Positions 1 through 10,220 of a stretch of 50,335 nucleotides of DNA are shown in pieces. Made by a program: the position numbers and the translations under genes. How positions within the stretch are numbered: the first letter of the stretch is position 1; every line of letters begins with the position of its first letter. This DNA is from Bacteroidetes bacterium GWF2_33_38. GTDB lineage: Bacteria > Bacteroidota > Bacteroidia > Bacteroidales > GWF2-33-38. The notes under the pieces are model-generated. The model was not told the origin of the DNA, made no database searches, and saw only the letters and a program-made list of their open reading frames with translations. The DNA lies in NCBI GenBank assembly GCA_001769505.1, contig MEOF01000067.1, positions 1-50,335 of the forward strand. Direction: 5' to 3'.

Positions 1-2
1 TT

Positions 3-290
3 CAACAATTGAATCAAGTAACACAAGAAAATGCTTCGGCTTCGGAAGAAATGGCAACAACATCGGAAGAGCTTGCTAGCCAAGCACAACAACTTACTGA
101 AACGATTTCGTTCTTTAAAATTGAAGGAGGAAATTCACGAAAACGAGCTATGGCTACAAATACAACCAAAAGTTCATCGTTTAAAAAGCAAAGTCATTTT
201 TCACACGAAGGACTCAAAAAGTCATTCAAACACGATGGAATAAGTTTACAATTATCAGACACAAAAGATAGCGAGTTTGATAAATTTTAA
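3..290 (+). CDS. Methyl-accepting chemotaxis protein, C-terminal end (5' truncated by the window)
   Basis: The frame is open to the left edge of the window, so only about the last 95 residues are present and the true start is outside. The Gln/Ala/Ser/Glu-rich heptad helix (NASASEEMATTSEELASQAQ) is the characteristic end of the cytoplasmic signalling domain of chemoreceptors, which forms an antiparallel coiled coil and drives the CheA/CheW kinase. After the helix there is a short tail of about 55 residues, basic and then acidic, without a recognisable receptor-tethering pentapeptide for CheR. A strong terminator follows. The family call is confident from the helix; ligand and membrane topology cannot be seen. 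Confidence 0.85.
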   Translation, partial: QQLNQVTQENASASEEMATTSEELASQAQQLTETISFFKIEGGNSRKRAMATNTTKSSSFKKQSHFSHEGLKKSFKHDGISLQLSDTKDSEFDKF

Positions 291-312
291 TTATTTTAAG
301 GTTTAATTATTT

Positions 313-354
313 AAGAGTGTCAATACCTATAAATAGGTATTGACACTCTTTTTT
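313..354 (+). terminator. Rho-independent terminator after the chemoreceptor gene
   Basis: A perfect 18-bp inverted repeat (313-330 against 333-350) with a two-base AA gap is followed by a T tract. It sits 22 bases after the stop codon of the chemoreceptor gene and would end its transcript. The T tract is on the plus strand only, so it works mainly rightward. Confidence 0.9.
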
Positions 355-377
355 CATTATTATAATTTTGAAAAAAA

Positions 378-1538
378 ATGAAATTTATGCTAAAAGTGAT
401 TTTGATCACTGTATTTTTTATATCAGGATATGGTATTTTGTTTTCGCAAGAAACAAAAAATGAAATAATTACAAGCAAAGCCTCGATTGTAAACGATTTT
501 TCGAGTAATTTAATGGGCGGAATCAAACAGGGGAGTGTTGTGATGGGATTGATTGATTTGTCGTTAACATTTAACACCGAGAATGCAAAATTATGGAAAA
601 GCGGCGAATTTTTTATTCATGCACAAAATACTCACGGCGGAAATATTACCGGCGATTATGTTGGAGATATTCAAACACTTTCGAATATTGAAAACGGAAA
701 TTATACGTATTTGTATGAATTGTACTATTCGCATAATTTCGAAAAACTTAGAATTTGTGCAGGAATTCACGATTTGAATTCAGAAATTCTTACATCAGAT
801 TTTGGGGCTTTATATTTGAATAGTTCATTTGGAATTATGCCGAGTATATCGATGAATACACCTGTTGCAATATTCCCACATAATGCTTTAGCATTGGTTT
901 TAAACTACAATGTAACTGATAATATAAAATTTACTGGAGGAATTTATGATGGAAATCCAGGAAGTCTAGACGACAATAAATATGGTTTTGAATTAAATCT
1001 CAATAAAGACGATGGATTTTTTGCAATTACCGAAACAAAATATTCATTTTTGAATTCCGAAATAGAAAAAGGATTTATAAAGTTTGGCGGCTATTACAGC
1101 AGTATGAAATATCAAGATTTATCGGATTCTACTTCACAAATTGATGGAAATTATGGAGTATATTTAATTACAAATTATATGATTAAGCCACATAAAGATG
1201 ATGCTGAAAAAGGTTTAGGAATTCATTTTCAAGCAGGAATTGTTCCGTCAAAAACAAATAATTTTAATTCTCATGTTGGATTTGGCTTCAATTACAAAGG
1301 TATTTGCAATAAAAAAGACGACGAACTTGGTTTAGGAATTACATATTTAAGTTTATCGAAATACACACAAAATAATTTTACTGATAAGTACGAAATAGCA
1401 ATTGAATTAACTTATAATATTCAATTAAACGAACATTTTTCTATTCAACCCGATATTCATTACATTTTAAATCCCGGAATGGTAAAAAGTATTGATAATG
1501 CTTTTGTCGCAAGCTTGAGAACTAATGTATCGTTTTAA
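378..1538 (+). CDS. OprB-like carbohydrate porin, outer-membrane beta-barrel
   Basis: Predicted 386-residue outer-membrane protein. Residues 1-23 form a signal peptide with a hydrophobic core ending before SQE. The stretch around residues 75-140 carries the pattern seen in OprB-family porins (HAQNTHGGNITGDYVGD, then SNIENG, TYLYELYY and GIHDLNSE), and the remainder alternates short amphipathic strands and ends in Phe (VSF), the usual C-terminal signal for outer-membrane barrel insertion. The family forms sugar-selective or general diffusion pores; the substrate here cannot be told. ATG at 378 is preceded by an A-rich leader and a possible -7 element TAATTTTG at 363-370, which would give almost no leader RNA. 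The gene stands alone; the following 150 bases hold no gene, only a weak inverted repeat (aggtatat at 1540, atatacct at 1569). Confidence 0.8.
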   Translation: MKFMLKVILITVFFISGYGILFSQETKNEIITSKASIVNDFSSNLMGGIKQGSVVMGLIDLSLTFNTENAKLWKSGEFFIHAQNTHGGNITGDYVGDIQTLSNIENGNYTYLYELYYSHNFEKLRICAGIHDLNSEILTSDFGALYLNSSFGIMPSISMNTPVAIFPHNALALVLNYNVTDNIKFTGGIYDGNPGSLDDNKYGFELNLNKDDGFFAITETKYSFLNSEIEKGFIKFGGYYSSMKYQDLSDSTSQIDGNYGVYLITNYMIKPHKDDAEKGLGIHFQAGIVPSKTNNFNSHVGFGFNYKGICNKKDDELGLGITYLSLSKYTQNNFTDKYEIAIELTYNIQLNEHFSIQPDIHYILNPGMVKSIDNAFVASLRTNVSF

Positions 1539-1691
1539 AAGGTATATATGCCAAAAATAGTTGGTAACATATACCTACAAGCCTTATCACAATATTTTTA
1601 TTCAACGACCAAATAACAGTATGCGAAATTCTCGTTCGTATTGAGTTATAATTGGTATAAAACCGATATTCTTATGCTTTTTAGCTTAAGT

Positions 1692-4600
1692 TTATTCCGG
1701 TTTTACAACTTCAACCCATTTACCTTTTTTTCGAGCATTAATGCTGGCATCGTACATTGCCTCAACATTTACGGTTGGCATGTAAAATTTACCTACATAA
1801 CTAGCATTTAGCATTACTCTGAATGTTTTTGTTTTATATTGATAAACATCAAAATAAGTATAAACTCTATCGTCTCGAATGTCTTTATACGATGCAAAAC
1901 TTGTTTCTTCCTGATTAGCCGTTTCAATCATTCGTGAGTTAATGATTTCCCAACCCGATGGAAAAATTTGAGTTAGAGCCATTTCCTGATAATTAGTTCG
2001 ATAACCTGGGTTTGAAATACTTACTTCAGCAATAAAATCGGTTCCTTGTTCGATTCTTTCAGGATTTATAATCGTTCCATCAGCCATCATATATTTTATG
2101 CTAATTCTCAAATTGTTTTCGGCATCAGTCGCTCTGTCAATCATCGGAATACCTTCAACCATAAGTCGAGCAAATAAACTTCCAGTACTTGTATTGTTTA
2201 CAAGCAATTTTCCGGTTTCTAATTTATCTACATTTTTTGTTGTTAAAGAAATACTTTTTTTAGTTGAAACTGTTGCCAATTTTTCGTTAGCAAAAGCATA
2301 AGAATAACTTATTTGAGAAGTAGTAGGAAATTTTCCTATAAACTTCGAAGCCGCAATTAGCGAGTAAGCTGTTGTTTGAGTGCTATACCAATTATCTTTC
2401 GATATATTGTCGGAAATATCTTTTAAAATCATAAAGGCATCTTTCTGACGATTAAGTAAACAAAGAGTTTCTAAAATCATAGCCTTATCACGAATATCAG
2501 AACCATAAGTGTACGACATTTCAACGTATTCAGGAACTGTAGTCGAAAGATTTTCAACAATTTGATTTGCAATACTATTTTTCCCAGCAATTGCATAGCT
2601 TGCTGCAAGTCTCCACTTGGTTTCATTATTCAAATTCGATTTTTCGCGTAATCGATTCATGGCTCCAATTTCGGCTTCGTTGGCAAGTGCAAGTGTAAAT
2701 AATCGATAAGCCTGTGTAAATTGCGAGCGATTCCCGTCATCAGTCCAATTCGATGCACGAGATTTTTGATATTTCGCCCATTTTTTAAGCACGCTTTCCG
2801 AAACATTGTATCCTTTCTTTTTGGCTTCCAATAAAAAGTGCCCTACGTAAGAAGTTGCCCACTGATCAACATCAGAATTCCCTGGCCAATATGCAAAACC
2901 TCCATTTTCTTTTTGAAACATCAATAAACTAGTGATTGCAGATTTCACATTTCGTTCGATGCTTGCCTTGCGTTCGTCAGTTAACATCATTAAGTCGCTG
3001 AGATATAATTGAGGAAATGCTGATGAAGTTGTTTGTTCTAAACATCCATGCGGGTATGTGATTAAATAATTTAGTCGTTTTTCTAAATTTAATGGAGGAA
3101 TCGAAGAAACTTCAATAGTGGCTTTGTTTGTTCCATAAATCCCGAAGGTTGAAAAATCAAGTTCCCACTTTTCATTCGAATTAAGCACTTCGGCGTAAAC
3201 ATCGGTAACTTTCGGATTTGGATTCCGCACGTCAAGTTCAATTTCATACGTTGCATTTTCTTTTCCCGATGAAGCAGTGAGTTCTACTTTTGCAATTCCA
3301 GTTTTGTTGCCAACTTTAAGTTCAAATTCGATATTTTCCTCGCCAAGTTTTGGAATTTTAACATTTTTAGATGATTCACCATTAATTTGTAATAAATCAT
3401 TCGTTTTTAAATTCACGGTAACATTTTTAATGTTGTTTTCCATAGCAAAAACACTCACCGGCAATTTAACGGTTTCTCCAGGTCCTAACACTCTAGGAAG
3501 AGTCCCCAACAACATTAAAGGTTTTATAACCGGGGTTGTTTTTTCGGCATTTCCATAAGCTTTTTTATATCCAGCAACGACCATAGTACGAACCGAACCA
3601 ATGTAACGAGGTATGTGAACTTCGTGAGTCTGCTTGTCGCCTCCTTCAAGAAAAAATGGACCTAAAAATTTAACCATCGGTTTAAATCGAGTAGCTTTTT
3701 GCCCCCCATCTTTAGCTATTTCGCCGTCGCCTCCAATACTTAAAAGTCGCTCTAGTTTATAGCCATAAGCTCCAATTACCATATCGAACATATCCCAAGT
3801 TTGTACGCCCAATGCCTCTTTTGCATAAAAAATATCCCAAGGTTGCGGAGTTAAGAAGTGTGTAATATCGAGTAGTCCTTCGTCAACAATAGCAATGGTG
3901 TACGACATATCTCGCTTATTTTTCTCTGAAATAGTAATGTTAACTTTTTGTTCCGAACGCAATTTGTCAGGCATTTCAATTATCGGTTCGAGATGCGTAG
4001 CTTCGTTTTCTATGTAAATAGGAACAATACCGTAGAGTCGTATCGGCAAATCGTTTGCAGTTTGATTATGAGGTTGAAGCATCGTTACATGTACATAAAC
4101 ATTTGGAGACATTTGACTTGTTGCCTTAAATGAGAATTTTGTTTCTCCTTCAATGGTTTCAACCCAATAATTTTCAATAATTTTAGTTCCAGATTCAATG
4201 CTTATCAAAGCTCTACCATCTTTTCCCGATGGAATTGTAAGTGTAACATTTTCATTCACATTATATTTTTCTTTATCGGCTACAAAAGTTAACATCGAAG
4301 CTCCATCGGGCATTTCTTTTCGACTTCGGCCGGCCCAACCAGGCCAATCCATATAAACAAAATTTGCTGTAGAATGTCCGCTTGTTTTATCGTAAACTTT
4401 TACCAAATAACGTCCCCAATCAGGCTGATTTACTTGAATTGTCCAATTTGCTTTTCCATTTTTTGAATAGATTTTTTCGGTTTTAATCAAATCATTGTAC
4501 AACGAACTGCTGTAATCGGTATAATTCGATGAATTGTCCCACCACCATCTCCAACTTACTTTGTAGAAACTAACTTCTAGTAAATGATTGTCGGGTACTA

Positions 4601-7253
4601 ATTTTCCATTTTCATCAACAATAACAAATTCAACGGTATGCAATGTATCTGTTTCGAGAGCTCCCCAAAGGTTTTTTGCTTTTGGAGGTTTAATTCCTAC
4701 ATACGATTTATATGGATGATACGGAATTGAAACTTGGTCGATACTGAAATTTCCTCCAGTTTCAAAAACTTTTGTAACAAATGTAGCTTTAAGTTTTCCA
4801 GGAGCACGGTCGTTCACAGAAATATCTGTATTTATGGTTGCATTTCCGTTTCCATCAACATCGCCTTTGAAAATAGTGTATTCGTCGTTGTAATAATTTT
4901 TGGTTGGGTCGTCGAAAGTATATTCTTTAAACTTTTCAAAATATGTATCTGTTGATTTCAATACTACATCAATGTTTGCTCTCAGGTTTTTGGCAGTTGC
5001 TCCGTGCAACCATTTTACGCTTAAATTTCCAATGGCAGCAAAATTTTTCGACAAATATTCTTTATCAAAAGCTAGCTTTATTTTCAATCGATTGGGCTTA
5101 ATAGTTTCGATGTGAATGGTTTTATAAAATTTGTTATTTCCGATTGAAACCGAAGCATTCCAATATCCTGTAGGAGCATTTGGTTCGGTTTTTAAACGGA
5201 ATGTGTAAAATCCGTATTTATTTTTAGGTTCTGTAATTCTCTCAATTATCTGATTTTGGGGATTTCGGAGTTCGAATATTACAGGATGGTCGAGAGGAAT
5301 TTGAGTATTTTCTTCCAAAATAAAAGAAATGAACAACGAATCGCCTGGACGCCAAACACCTCTTTCGCCGTATATAAATCCTTTTAAACCATTTTTAACT
5401 GATGCTCCTGAAACATCGTATTTACTCAACGACAATGAGTTACCATCTTGCAATTTCAGGTAAGCTCTTTCTTTTTTATCCTTTGCAACGACAAAATGTG
5501 CTTCCTTTACATCAAGAAATTCAACCATTCCGTTATCATCGGTAATATTCGATTGAAGTAGCTGTTGTTGAAAATTATAAATTTCAACCGTAACACCAAC
5601 TTTGGGTTCTGCTGTTTTGATATGCGTTACAAAAATACGAATTGAGTTATCGTTTGCTTTTTTAGCAATTAAACCTAAGTCGGATGCAAATATATTTTGT
5701 GAAATTTCATTTTTTCGCCCATAATACTCTTTTTTACAAGGATTATCTCGATTTTCCCAATTATAATCGCCATCGTAGTAATAATAATCTTCGTAATAAT
5801 AATCCTCATAATATTCTCCTTGGTCGCTATCTTCGGATTCATATTCTTCGAGTTCTTCAAATTCAGGCTCTTCTTCCTTGTCGTCTTCAGCACAATTGTA
5901 AACAGAATATTGTTTTTTAAAATTTATACTTATTCTATAAATTGCTCCTTGTTCTTTTTTAATCAGGCTATTCAAATCAAGTGTAAAGGTATTCCACTTG
6001 CCTAAATCCATTATATTCTGATTATCCAAACGGATTGTTTTTTTCGAAACAACTTTTGCGGTTCGCCTTAATTCGTAATCGCCTTCAAAATCGTTAACCT
6101 GAAAAAATTGCTGGATATTGTTTTCGTAAATTTGTTGTACCGTAACATCAATAGCATTAAGATTAACGGCTTCGAATGGAAGTACAGTGCCTTGTTCCGA
6201 AGATGGAAGAATTACTCCTGTAGTAGTAAAACGAACACTCGGTTTAATATCCTCGAAAAAAACCATGAAAGTTGATTCTTTTTTCAGTTTGAATCCCAAT
6301 ACATTTTTAATTCCTTCTTTGATTTGAATTTCATAGTCGCCTTTAAGAAAATCAGAAGAATAAAGTCGAATCGAGTTGTCTTCGACAATATATTGACTTG
6401 GGTAATTTCCTCCGATGGTGATAAGTCCCGATAAATCCTGATCTTCTAACAATGGATCGGAAAATTGAAGCATTAAATATTGCTCAGGAGAATAAATTAT
6501 TTTGTAATTGGTAAATTTGAAATCACCAATTGCCGGAATTTCGTATTTAATCGTTTCTTGTTTATCTACACTAATAGAGGCTCCATCTGTGTTGATTTCA
6601 ATTTCCGAAGCTGTATCGAATCGTTCGATGCTGTCGATTTCAAATTTGAATTTGCTTGTACTTTCAGCATCTTCCCAATTTACAATAAGACTTTTTCCTT
6701 TTTGGGTTGCGGAAACTATTTTTTTAATATCGCTCATACTTTCCTGATCGGCGGTAATTATAGTCCCTTTTATTTTTTCCCAACGTAGCGTTTTTCGGTC
6801 AATTGTAATTAGCTCGTCGATCGAAATCTCGAAGTTTGATTTTATGGTATGAAATTCAAAATTGAAATACTCTAACGAAGACGGCACTTTAGCTAGTTCG
6901 GATAAATCGACCTCCACTTCATATGATGTTCCTGATTTTAAATTTTCATTTGGGATAAACTCTAGCGTATTGTTATCAGCCCAAAAAATTGAACCCGATA
7001 TTTCGGGAGTAATATCGAAAATATCTACATCAAGCTCTTGAGTTTTATCGACTTTTGCCATAAACTCCGATGTAAACTTAATTTTAATATTCGAAGTTTT
7101 TGAAATAATTCCAGAAGTGTATGCTGCAATATATTTACTAAACTCGGGATTGTAGCCACGTTTTTTTTCTTTTGTACTAAAAATAATTACAATAATGATT
7201 GCAATTGCTAAGATTGTTGCAATACCAGCAAATAAAAGCTTACGGTTTTTCAT
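1692..7253 (-). CDS. Bacterial alpha-2-macroglobulin family protein with intact thioester motif
   Basis: A 1853-residue envelope protein. Residues 7-26 are a single hydrophobic segment without a lipobox Cys, so it is probably an N-terminally anchored or secreted protein facing the periplasm. Many macroglobulin-like beta domains follow. The thioester domain (about residues 1380-1660) contains YPHGCLEQ with Cys1404, matching the CxEQ thioester that covalently traps attacking proteases in this family; an MG10-like domain ends the protein. Between Cys454 and Cys506 lies a very acidic, Tyr-rich insert (runs of E/D/Y) of unknown role. Family members are thought to protect the envelope from proteases; many bacterial homologues sit beside pbpC, but no pbpC is in this window. 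It is monocistronic, with terminator-like hairpins in the spacer behind the next leftward gene. Confidence 0.9.
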   Translation of the reverse strand: MKNRKLLFAGIATILAIAIIIVIIFSTKEKKRGYNPEFSKYIAAYTSGIISKTSNIKIKFTSEFMAKVDKTQELDVDIFDITPEISGSIFWADNNTLEFIPNENLKSGTSYEVEVDLSELAKVPSSLEYFNFEFHTIKSNFEISIDELITIDRKTLRWEKIKGTIITADQESMSDIKKIVSATQKGKSLIVNWEDAESTSKFKFEIDSIERFDTASEIEINTDGASISVDKQETIKYEIPAIGDFKFTNYKIIYSPEQYLMLQFSDPLLEDQDLSGLITIGGNYPSQYIVEDNSIRLYSSDFLKGDYEIQIKEGIKNVLGFKLKKESTFMVFFEDIKPSVRFTTTGVILPSSEQGTVLPFEAVNLNAIDVTVQQIYENNIQQFFQVNDFEGDYELRRTAKVVSKKTIRLDNQNIMDLGKWNTFTLDLNSLIKKEQGAIYRISINFKKQYSVYNCAEDDKEEEPEFEELEEYESEDSDQGEYYEDYYYEDYYYYDGDYNWENRDNPCKKEYYGRKNEISQNIFASDLGLIAKKANDNSIRIFVTHIKTAEPKVGVTVEIYNFQQQLLQSNITDDNGMVEFLDVKEAHFVVAKDKKERAYLKLQDGNSLSLSKYDVSGASVKNGLKGFIYGERGVWRPGDSLFISFILEENTQIPLDHPVIFELRNPQNQIIERITEPKNKYGFYTFRLKTEPNAPTGYWNASVSIGNNKFYKTIHIETIKPNRLKIKLAFDKEYLSKNFAAIGNLSVKWLHGATAKNLRANIDVVLKSTDTYFEKFKEYTFDDPTKNYYNDEYTIFKGDVDGNGNATINTDISVNDRAPGKLKATFVTKVFETGGNFSIDQVSIPYHPYKSYVGIKPPKAKNLWGALETDTLHTVEFVIVDENGKLVPDNHLLEVSFYKVSWRWWWDNSSNYTDYSSSLYNDLIKTEKIYSKNGKANWTIQVNQPDWGRYLVKVYDKTSGHSTANFVYMDWPGWAGRSRKEMPDGASMLTFVADKEKYNVNENVTLTIPSGKDGRALISIESGTKIIENYWVETIEGETKFSFKATSQMSPNVYVHVTMLQPHNQTANDLPIRLYGIVPIYIENEATHLEPIIEMPDKLRSEQKVNITISEKNKRDMSYTIAIVDEGLLDITHFLTPQPWDIFYAKEALGVQTWDMFDMVIGAYGYKLERLLSIGGDGEIAKDGGQKATRFKPMVKFLGPFFLEGGDKQTHEVHIPRYIGSVRTMVVAGYKKAYGNAEKTTPVIKPLMLLGTLPRVLGPGETVKLPVSVFAMENNIKNVTVNLKTNDLLQINGESSKNVKIPKLGEENIEFELKVGNKTGIAKVELTASSGKENATYEIELDVRNPNPKVTDVYAEVLNSNEKWELDFSTFGIYGTNKATIEVSSIPPLNLEKRLNYLITYPHGCLEQTTSSAFPQLYLSDLMMLTDERKASIERNVKSAITSLLMFQKENGGFAYWPGNSDVDQWATSYVGHFLLEAKKKGYNVSESVLKKWAKYQKSRASNWTDDGNRSQFTQAYRLFTLALANEAEIGAMNRLREKSNLNNETKWRLAASYAIAGKNSIANQIVENLSTTVPEYVEMSYTYGSDIRDKAMILETLCLLNRQKDAFMILKDISDNISKDNWYSTQTTAYSLIAASKFIGKFPTTSQISYSYAFANEKLATVSTKKSISLTTKNVDKLETGKLLVNNTSTGSLFARLMVEGIPMIDRATDAENNLRISIKYMMADGTIINPERIEQGTDFIAEVSISNPGYRTNYQEMALTQIFPSGWEIINSRMIETANQEETSFASYKDIRDDRVYTYFDVYQYKTKTFRVMLNASYVGKFYMPTVNVEAMYDASINARKKGKWVEVVKPE

Positions 7254-7374
7254 ACAATGGATTAAATATATTTGTCGTCTTAAAAGTATTAAAGAAAATA
7301 AACTTAATCCAATTTAGATAATAACATTTTATTAACGTACATTTTGCATTGACAAAAATTTGGCGAAAAATATC

Positions 7375-7470
7375 TTTTTTGTCATTTCGAGGGAAGCTTA
7401 GCGACGAGAAATCTTAATGTTCTACTTTTAACATTTTAGATTCTTCACTGCGTTCAGAATGACAAAAAAA
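7375..7470. repeat. Dispersed palindromic intergenic repeat (GTCATT...AATGAC type)
   Basis: The element opens with a T run plus GTCATTTCGAG (7375-7391) and closes with CAGAATGAC plus an A run (7455-7470), giving a 12-bp outer inverted repeat. Inside are GAGAAATCT and AGATTCTTCACTGCG arms. This organisation is known as a multicopy intergenic palindrome in many bacterial genomes, including Bacteroidota. Only one copy is in the window. Confidence 0.6.
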
Positions 7471-7483
7471 CTTGACTTTGTGG

Positions 7484-7508
7484 CTCGGATATTCCTATCC
7501 GAGTTTTT
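7484..7508. terminator. Hairpin with T tract
   Basis: Stem CTCGGATA (7484-7491) pairs with TATCCGAG (7496-7503) across a TTCC loop and is followed by five T on the plus strand. No plus-strand gene lies immediately upstream, so it may belong to the intergenic repeat cluster rather than end a transcript. Confidence 0.45.
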
Positions 7509-7576
7509 GTTTTTATCGGACAAGAATGTACGAGTTACGAAAACAGCCACAATTAAAGTAGAGCCTTTATGTACTG

Positions 7577-7612
7577 AAACCTCTCAGGTTTCCAAAACCT
7601 GAGAGGTTTTTT
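7577..7612. terminator. 15-bp hairpin, probable terminator for the leftward DUF4153 gene
   Basis: A perfect 15-bp inverted repeat (7577-7591 against 7595-7609, three-base loop) beginning AAACC and ending GGTTT lies 35 bases beyond the stop codon of the leftward gene ending at 7648. Short flanking A and T runs would let it work in either direction. The AACCT...AGGTT hairpin is a common intergenic type in this phylum, so it may also be a dispersed repeat. Confidence 0.55.
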
Positions 7613-7647
7613 GTAGGCGGATAAAACCTGACCAAAAGATTCTTGTA

Positions 7648-9489
7648 TTATTTTATTTTCAAAAAAAGTTGTGCATCAAAATTATTAACTTTAATAACAT
7701 CTTGTTTTTCGATATTTCCATTCATATTGTTGATGCAAAATACAAGTTTAATCTTTTCATTTTCTGATATCAACATCATATCGCTGAACGTAAGTTGATT
7801 CGATATTTGTTTTGTTTTTAAACTTTTGATGTTTTCTTTTATAGGTAACGAGATGCCTAAACTATCGTTTACTTTAACCGAAAGCGTAAGATTTTTCTCA
7901 TCAAAACTAATTTGTATTTTTTGGTCATCAACTATATATTCTGCTAAATTTTGACTTAACGAATCGTTATAATTATATGCTTGTTCGTATTTCAAAAAAT
8001 AGTCGTAAGTATCGATTTTAATTATTGAATTAGTATGATTTAAGTCCGTTGCATTGAGGTAAAAATATTCATTTTCATAGCTTTCTTCCTGCCATTCACC
8101 AATGTATTTTAGCCCCATTTTATCAACAATAATAATGTTTCCTGCATTGTATCTTGATTCACTCGCCAACAAGGAATCTAAATTTTCGTCAAACAACGGC
8201 TGAAATATTTCACATCCATGATTTTCAACAATATAGTTCACAATTGAACAAATGCTTTTGTTCTCTTCAAACGGAATAACATGGTCTGATTTTTTGTACT
8301 TTCCATTTTCGAGCAAGTTATTTTTCTCCAATATATTTTCAAATCGGCTCATCTGACTATTGAGCGATACATTGAAAGCACTCCATGGTCCGTAAAGCGA
8401 TAGAAAAGAAATAATTGCCAATGAAATTGGAATTACTTTAATATTTCTCATTTTATTGAAAAGCATAAAAATGGTAATTCCCGTCAACCAAATTGCCAAA
8501 ATCAAGACAAAATAACGATTTTCGGTAATACCATATTCGCCAATTCGAATCCAAATTGCCATAAAAAGCATCACAATCAGAGGAATAATCGCCCAAAAAT
8601 AAAGTTTAGAAAATAAGTTCGTTATTAAGCTTTCTTTTTTACTAATTACCGGATAAATTAGCAACAAGGAAAAAATCCCTGCTATTGAAAACCCAAGCAC
8701 AAGGTTAGAAACCCAACCAACAGGCCATTCACCCTGTACAATTATTTTGAACATATACATGTACAGAATAATGAAATAAACACTTACAATTGTAAGTAAA
8801 ATGTATTGAGTAAATATTTTCAATCCTTTGGGGTACGAATTGTCTTCATCTAATTTATTGAAATCGCTTGGAACTCCAGCTAAGAAAAACCAAGTATTAA
8901 AAACACTTACAATAAAAATCCAAAGTTTAAAATACAAATCTTCGTCCACCGAAATAGTAAATAAATGCTGAACTGCTGCAATAGCCAATGCCAAACCCAA
9001 ATACAAAACAGCAGAATAAATGCCGCCAAAGAAAAATCGTAAAAATAACGACTTATTGAACTGCCAAAAGCCATTCATTTGCCCTTTTCGGTAGAATGGA
9101 ATAAACGAAATTAACAGATGAAACACTATTGCAAGTATAAACGCATTAATAAACGATTTAAGATGATAGATTTCGGGCAAAAAAAAGTAATATGCCAATA
9201 AAAGTGTGCCAACTCCGTTTTTTATTAAAATATTTTTAATTCCTTTTATACCTAATTTTTCGAGTAACAATGCAGTTGCAATAAAAAACGAAATCCCGAT
9301 GTACAAGGTTTGAATAATGTTGTACCAAAATTGATTTTTTTCAAGCTGAGCGTAATCTAAATCAATTGTGTGAAACACGATTAGTGTTGCAGCAATAGAA
9401 GTAATTATTGCAAATGGAAATCGTAAAAATGTAACTACAAGTTCGTTCACGATACTCTTAACCGACAAAATTTTCTTTAGATTTAACAT
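7648..9489 (-). CDS. DUF4153 domain-containing polytopic membrane protein
   Basis: A 613-residue inner-membrane protein with about ten to twelve hydrophobic segments in residues 20-370 and a soluble C-terminal part of about 240 residues. The stretch around residues 200-285 carries the family pattern: FFLAGVP, a YPKGLKIFTQYILL helix, GWVSNLVLGFSIAG and LLLIYP. These are the hallmarks of DUF4153 proteins, common in Bacteroidota and of unknown function. The C-terminal part is polar and rich in Asp/Asn, with no recognised motif. ATG at 9489 follows an A/T-rich leader without a Shine-Dalgarno sequence. It is transcribed divergently from the next gene. Confidence 0.8.
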   Translation of the reverse strand: MLNLKKILSVKSIVNELVVTFLRFPFAIITSIAATLIVFHTIDLDYAQLEKNQFWYNIIQTLYIGISFFIATALLLEKLGIKGIKNILIKNGVGTLLLAYYFFLPEIYHLKSFINAFILAIVFHLLISFIPFYRKGQMNGFWQFNKSLFLRFFFGGIYSAVLYLGLALAIAAVQHLFTISVDEDLYFKLWIFIVSVFNTWFFLAGVPSDFNKLDEDNSYPKGLKIFTQYILLTIVSVYFIILYMYMFKIIVQGEWPVGWVSNLVLGFSIAGIFSLLLIYPVISKKESLITNLFSKLYFWAIIPLIVMLFMAIWIRIGEYGITENRYFVLILAIWLTGITIFMLFNKMRNIKVIPISLAIISFLSLYGPWSAFNVSLNSQMSRFENILEKNNLLENGKYKKSDHVIPFEENKSICSIVNYIVENHGCEIFQPLFDENLDSLLASESRYNAGNIIIVDKMGLKYIGEWQEESYENEYFYLNATDLNHTNSIIKIDTYDYFLKYEQAYNYNDSLSQNLAEYIVDDQKIQISFDEKNLTLSVKVNDSLGISLPIKENIKSLKTKQISNQLTFSDMMLISENEKIKLVFCINNMNGNIEKQDVIKVNNFDAQLFLKIK

Positions 9490-9572
9490 AATTTAGTTTT
9501 TTTAATAAAGATATATAATAAAAATGACCTATTTTTAGTTCTCAAAGATTCACATACAAAAACGAATTTATT

Positions 9573-10220
9573 TTGAATTTATTTAAACGATTTGGGTTTT
9601 TAGTATTTTTTGTGATTTTATCAATTCCATTCGAATCAATTGCACAAGAAAATAAACCTGTAAAACTACATCAACTTTCGGGTATTATCAACGACTCAAA
9701 ACAACGACCAATGCCATTTGTACACGTGTTGGTTAAAAATTACCGACGTGGAACGATTAGCGATTTCGAAGGTTTTTTTTCAATCGTAGTTCAAGCAAAA
9801 GATACTATTCTATTTTCATCGATGGGATATAAAAAACAAATTTGGATAGTACCTGACACCGCCTTAACAAACGACTTATATGTACAATTTAAGCTTGAAA
9901 CCGACACCATAATTTTAAGCGAAGCCATTGTTTTTCCGTGGAATACTTATGAAAAATTTCGTGAAGCATTTGTTCAACTAAATGTTCCTAGCGATGATAT
10001 TGAACGAGCTCTCACGAATTTTGCACTCATCGAAAAGCAATTGCTCAATGATTACAGCGGAGAACCTAATGCGAGTTTGAGTTATAAATATTTTATGCAA
10101 CAAACATACAATCAACTGTATTACGCCGGTCAACTTCCTCCAAATAATTTGCTAAATCCGATTGCTTGGTCGAAGTTTTTTCAAGCTCTAAAAAACGGAG
10201 ACTTTAAACGGAAAGATTAA
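9573..10220 (+). CDS. Exported protein with carboxypeptidase-regulatory-like domain
   Basis: A 215-residue exported protein. Residues 1-24 form a signal peptide (hydrophobic LVFFVILSI, then SIAQE). Residues about 34-115 form a carboxypeptidase D regulatory-like beta-sandwich: LSGIINDSKQRPMPFVHV, GTISDFEGFFSI and ILFSSMGYKK match the pattern seen at the N-terminus of TonB-dependent receptors and in small stand-alone proteins of this phylum. The rest is alpha-helical and of unknown role. The frame has no ATG or GTG after the upstream in-frame stop at 9525, so TTG at 9573, directly before the signal peptide, is the best start. The protein is probably periplasmic or attached to the outer membrane; no partner receptor is adjacent. 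Confidence 0.7.
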   Translation: MNLFKRFGFLVFFVILSIPFESIAQENKPVKLHQLSGIINDSKQRPMPFVHVLVKNYRRGTISDFEGFFSIVVQAKDTILFSSMGYKKQIWIVPDTALTNDLYVQFKLETDTIILSEAIVFPWNTYEKFREAFVQLNVPSDDIERALTNFALIEKQLLNDYSGEPNASLSYKYFMQQTYNQLYYAGQLPPNNLLNPIAWSKFFQALKNGDFKRKD

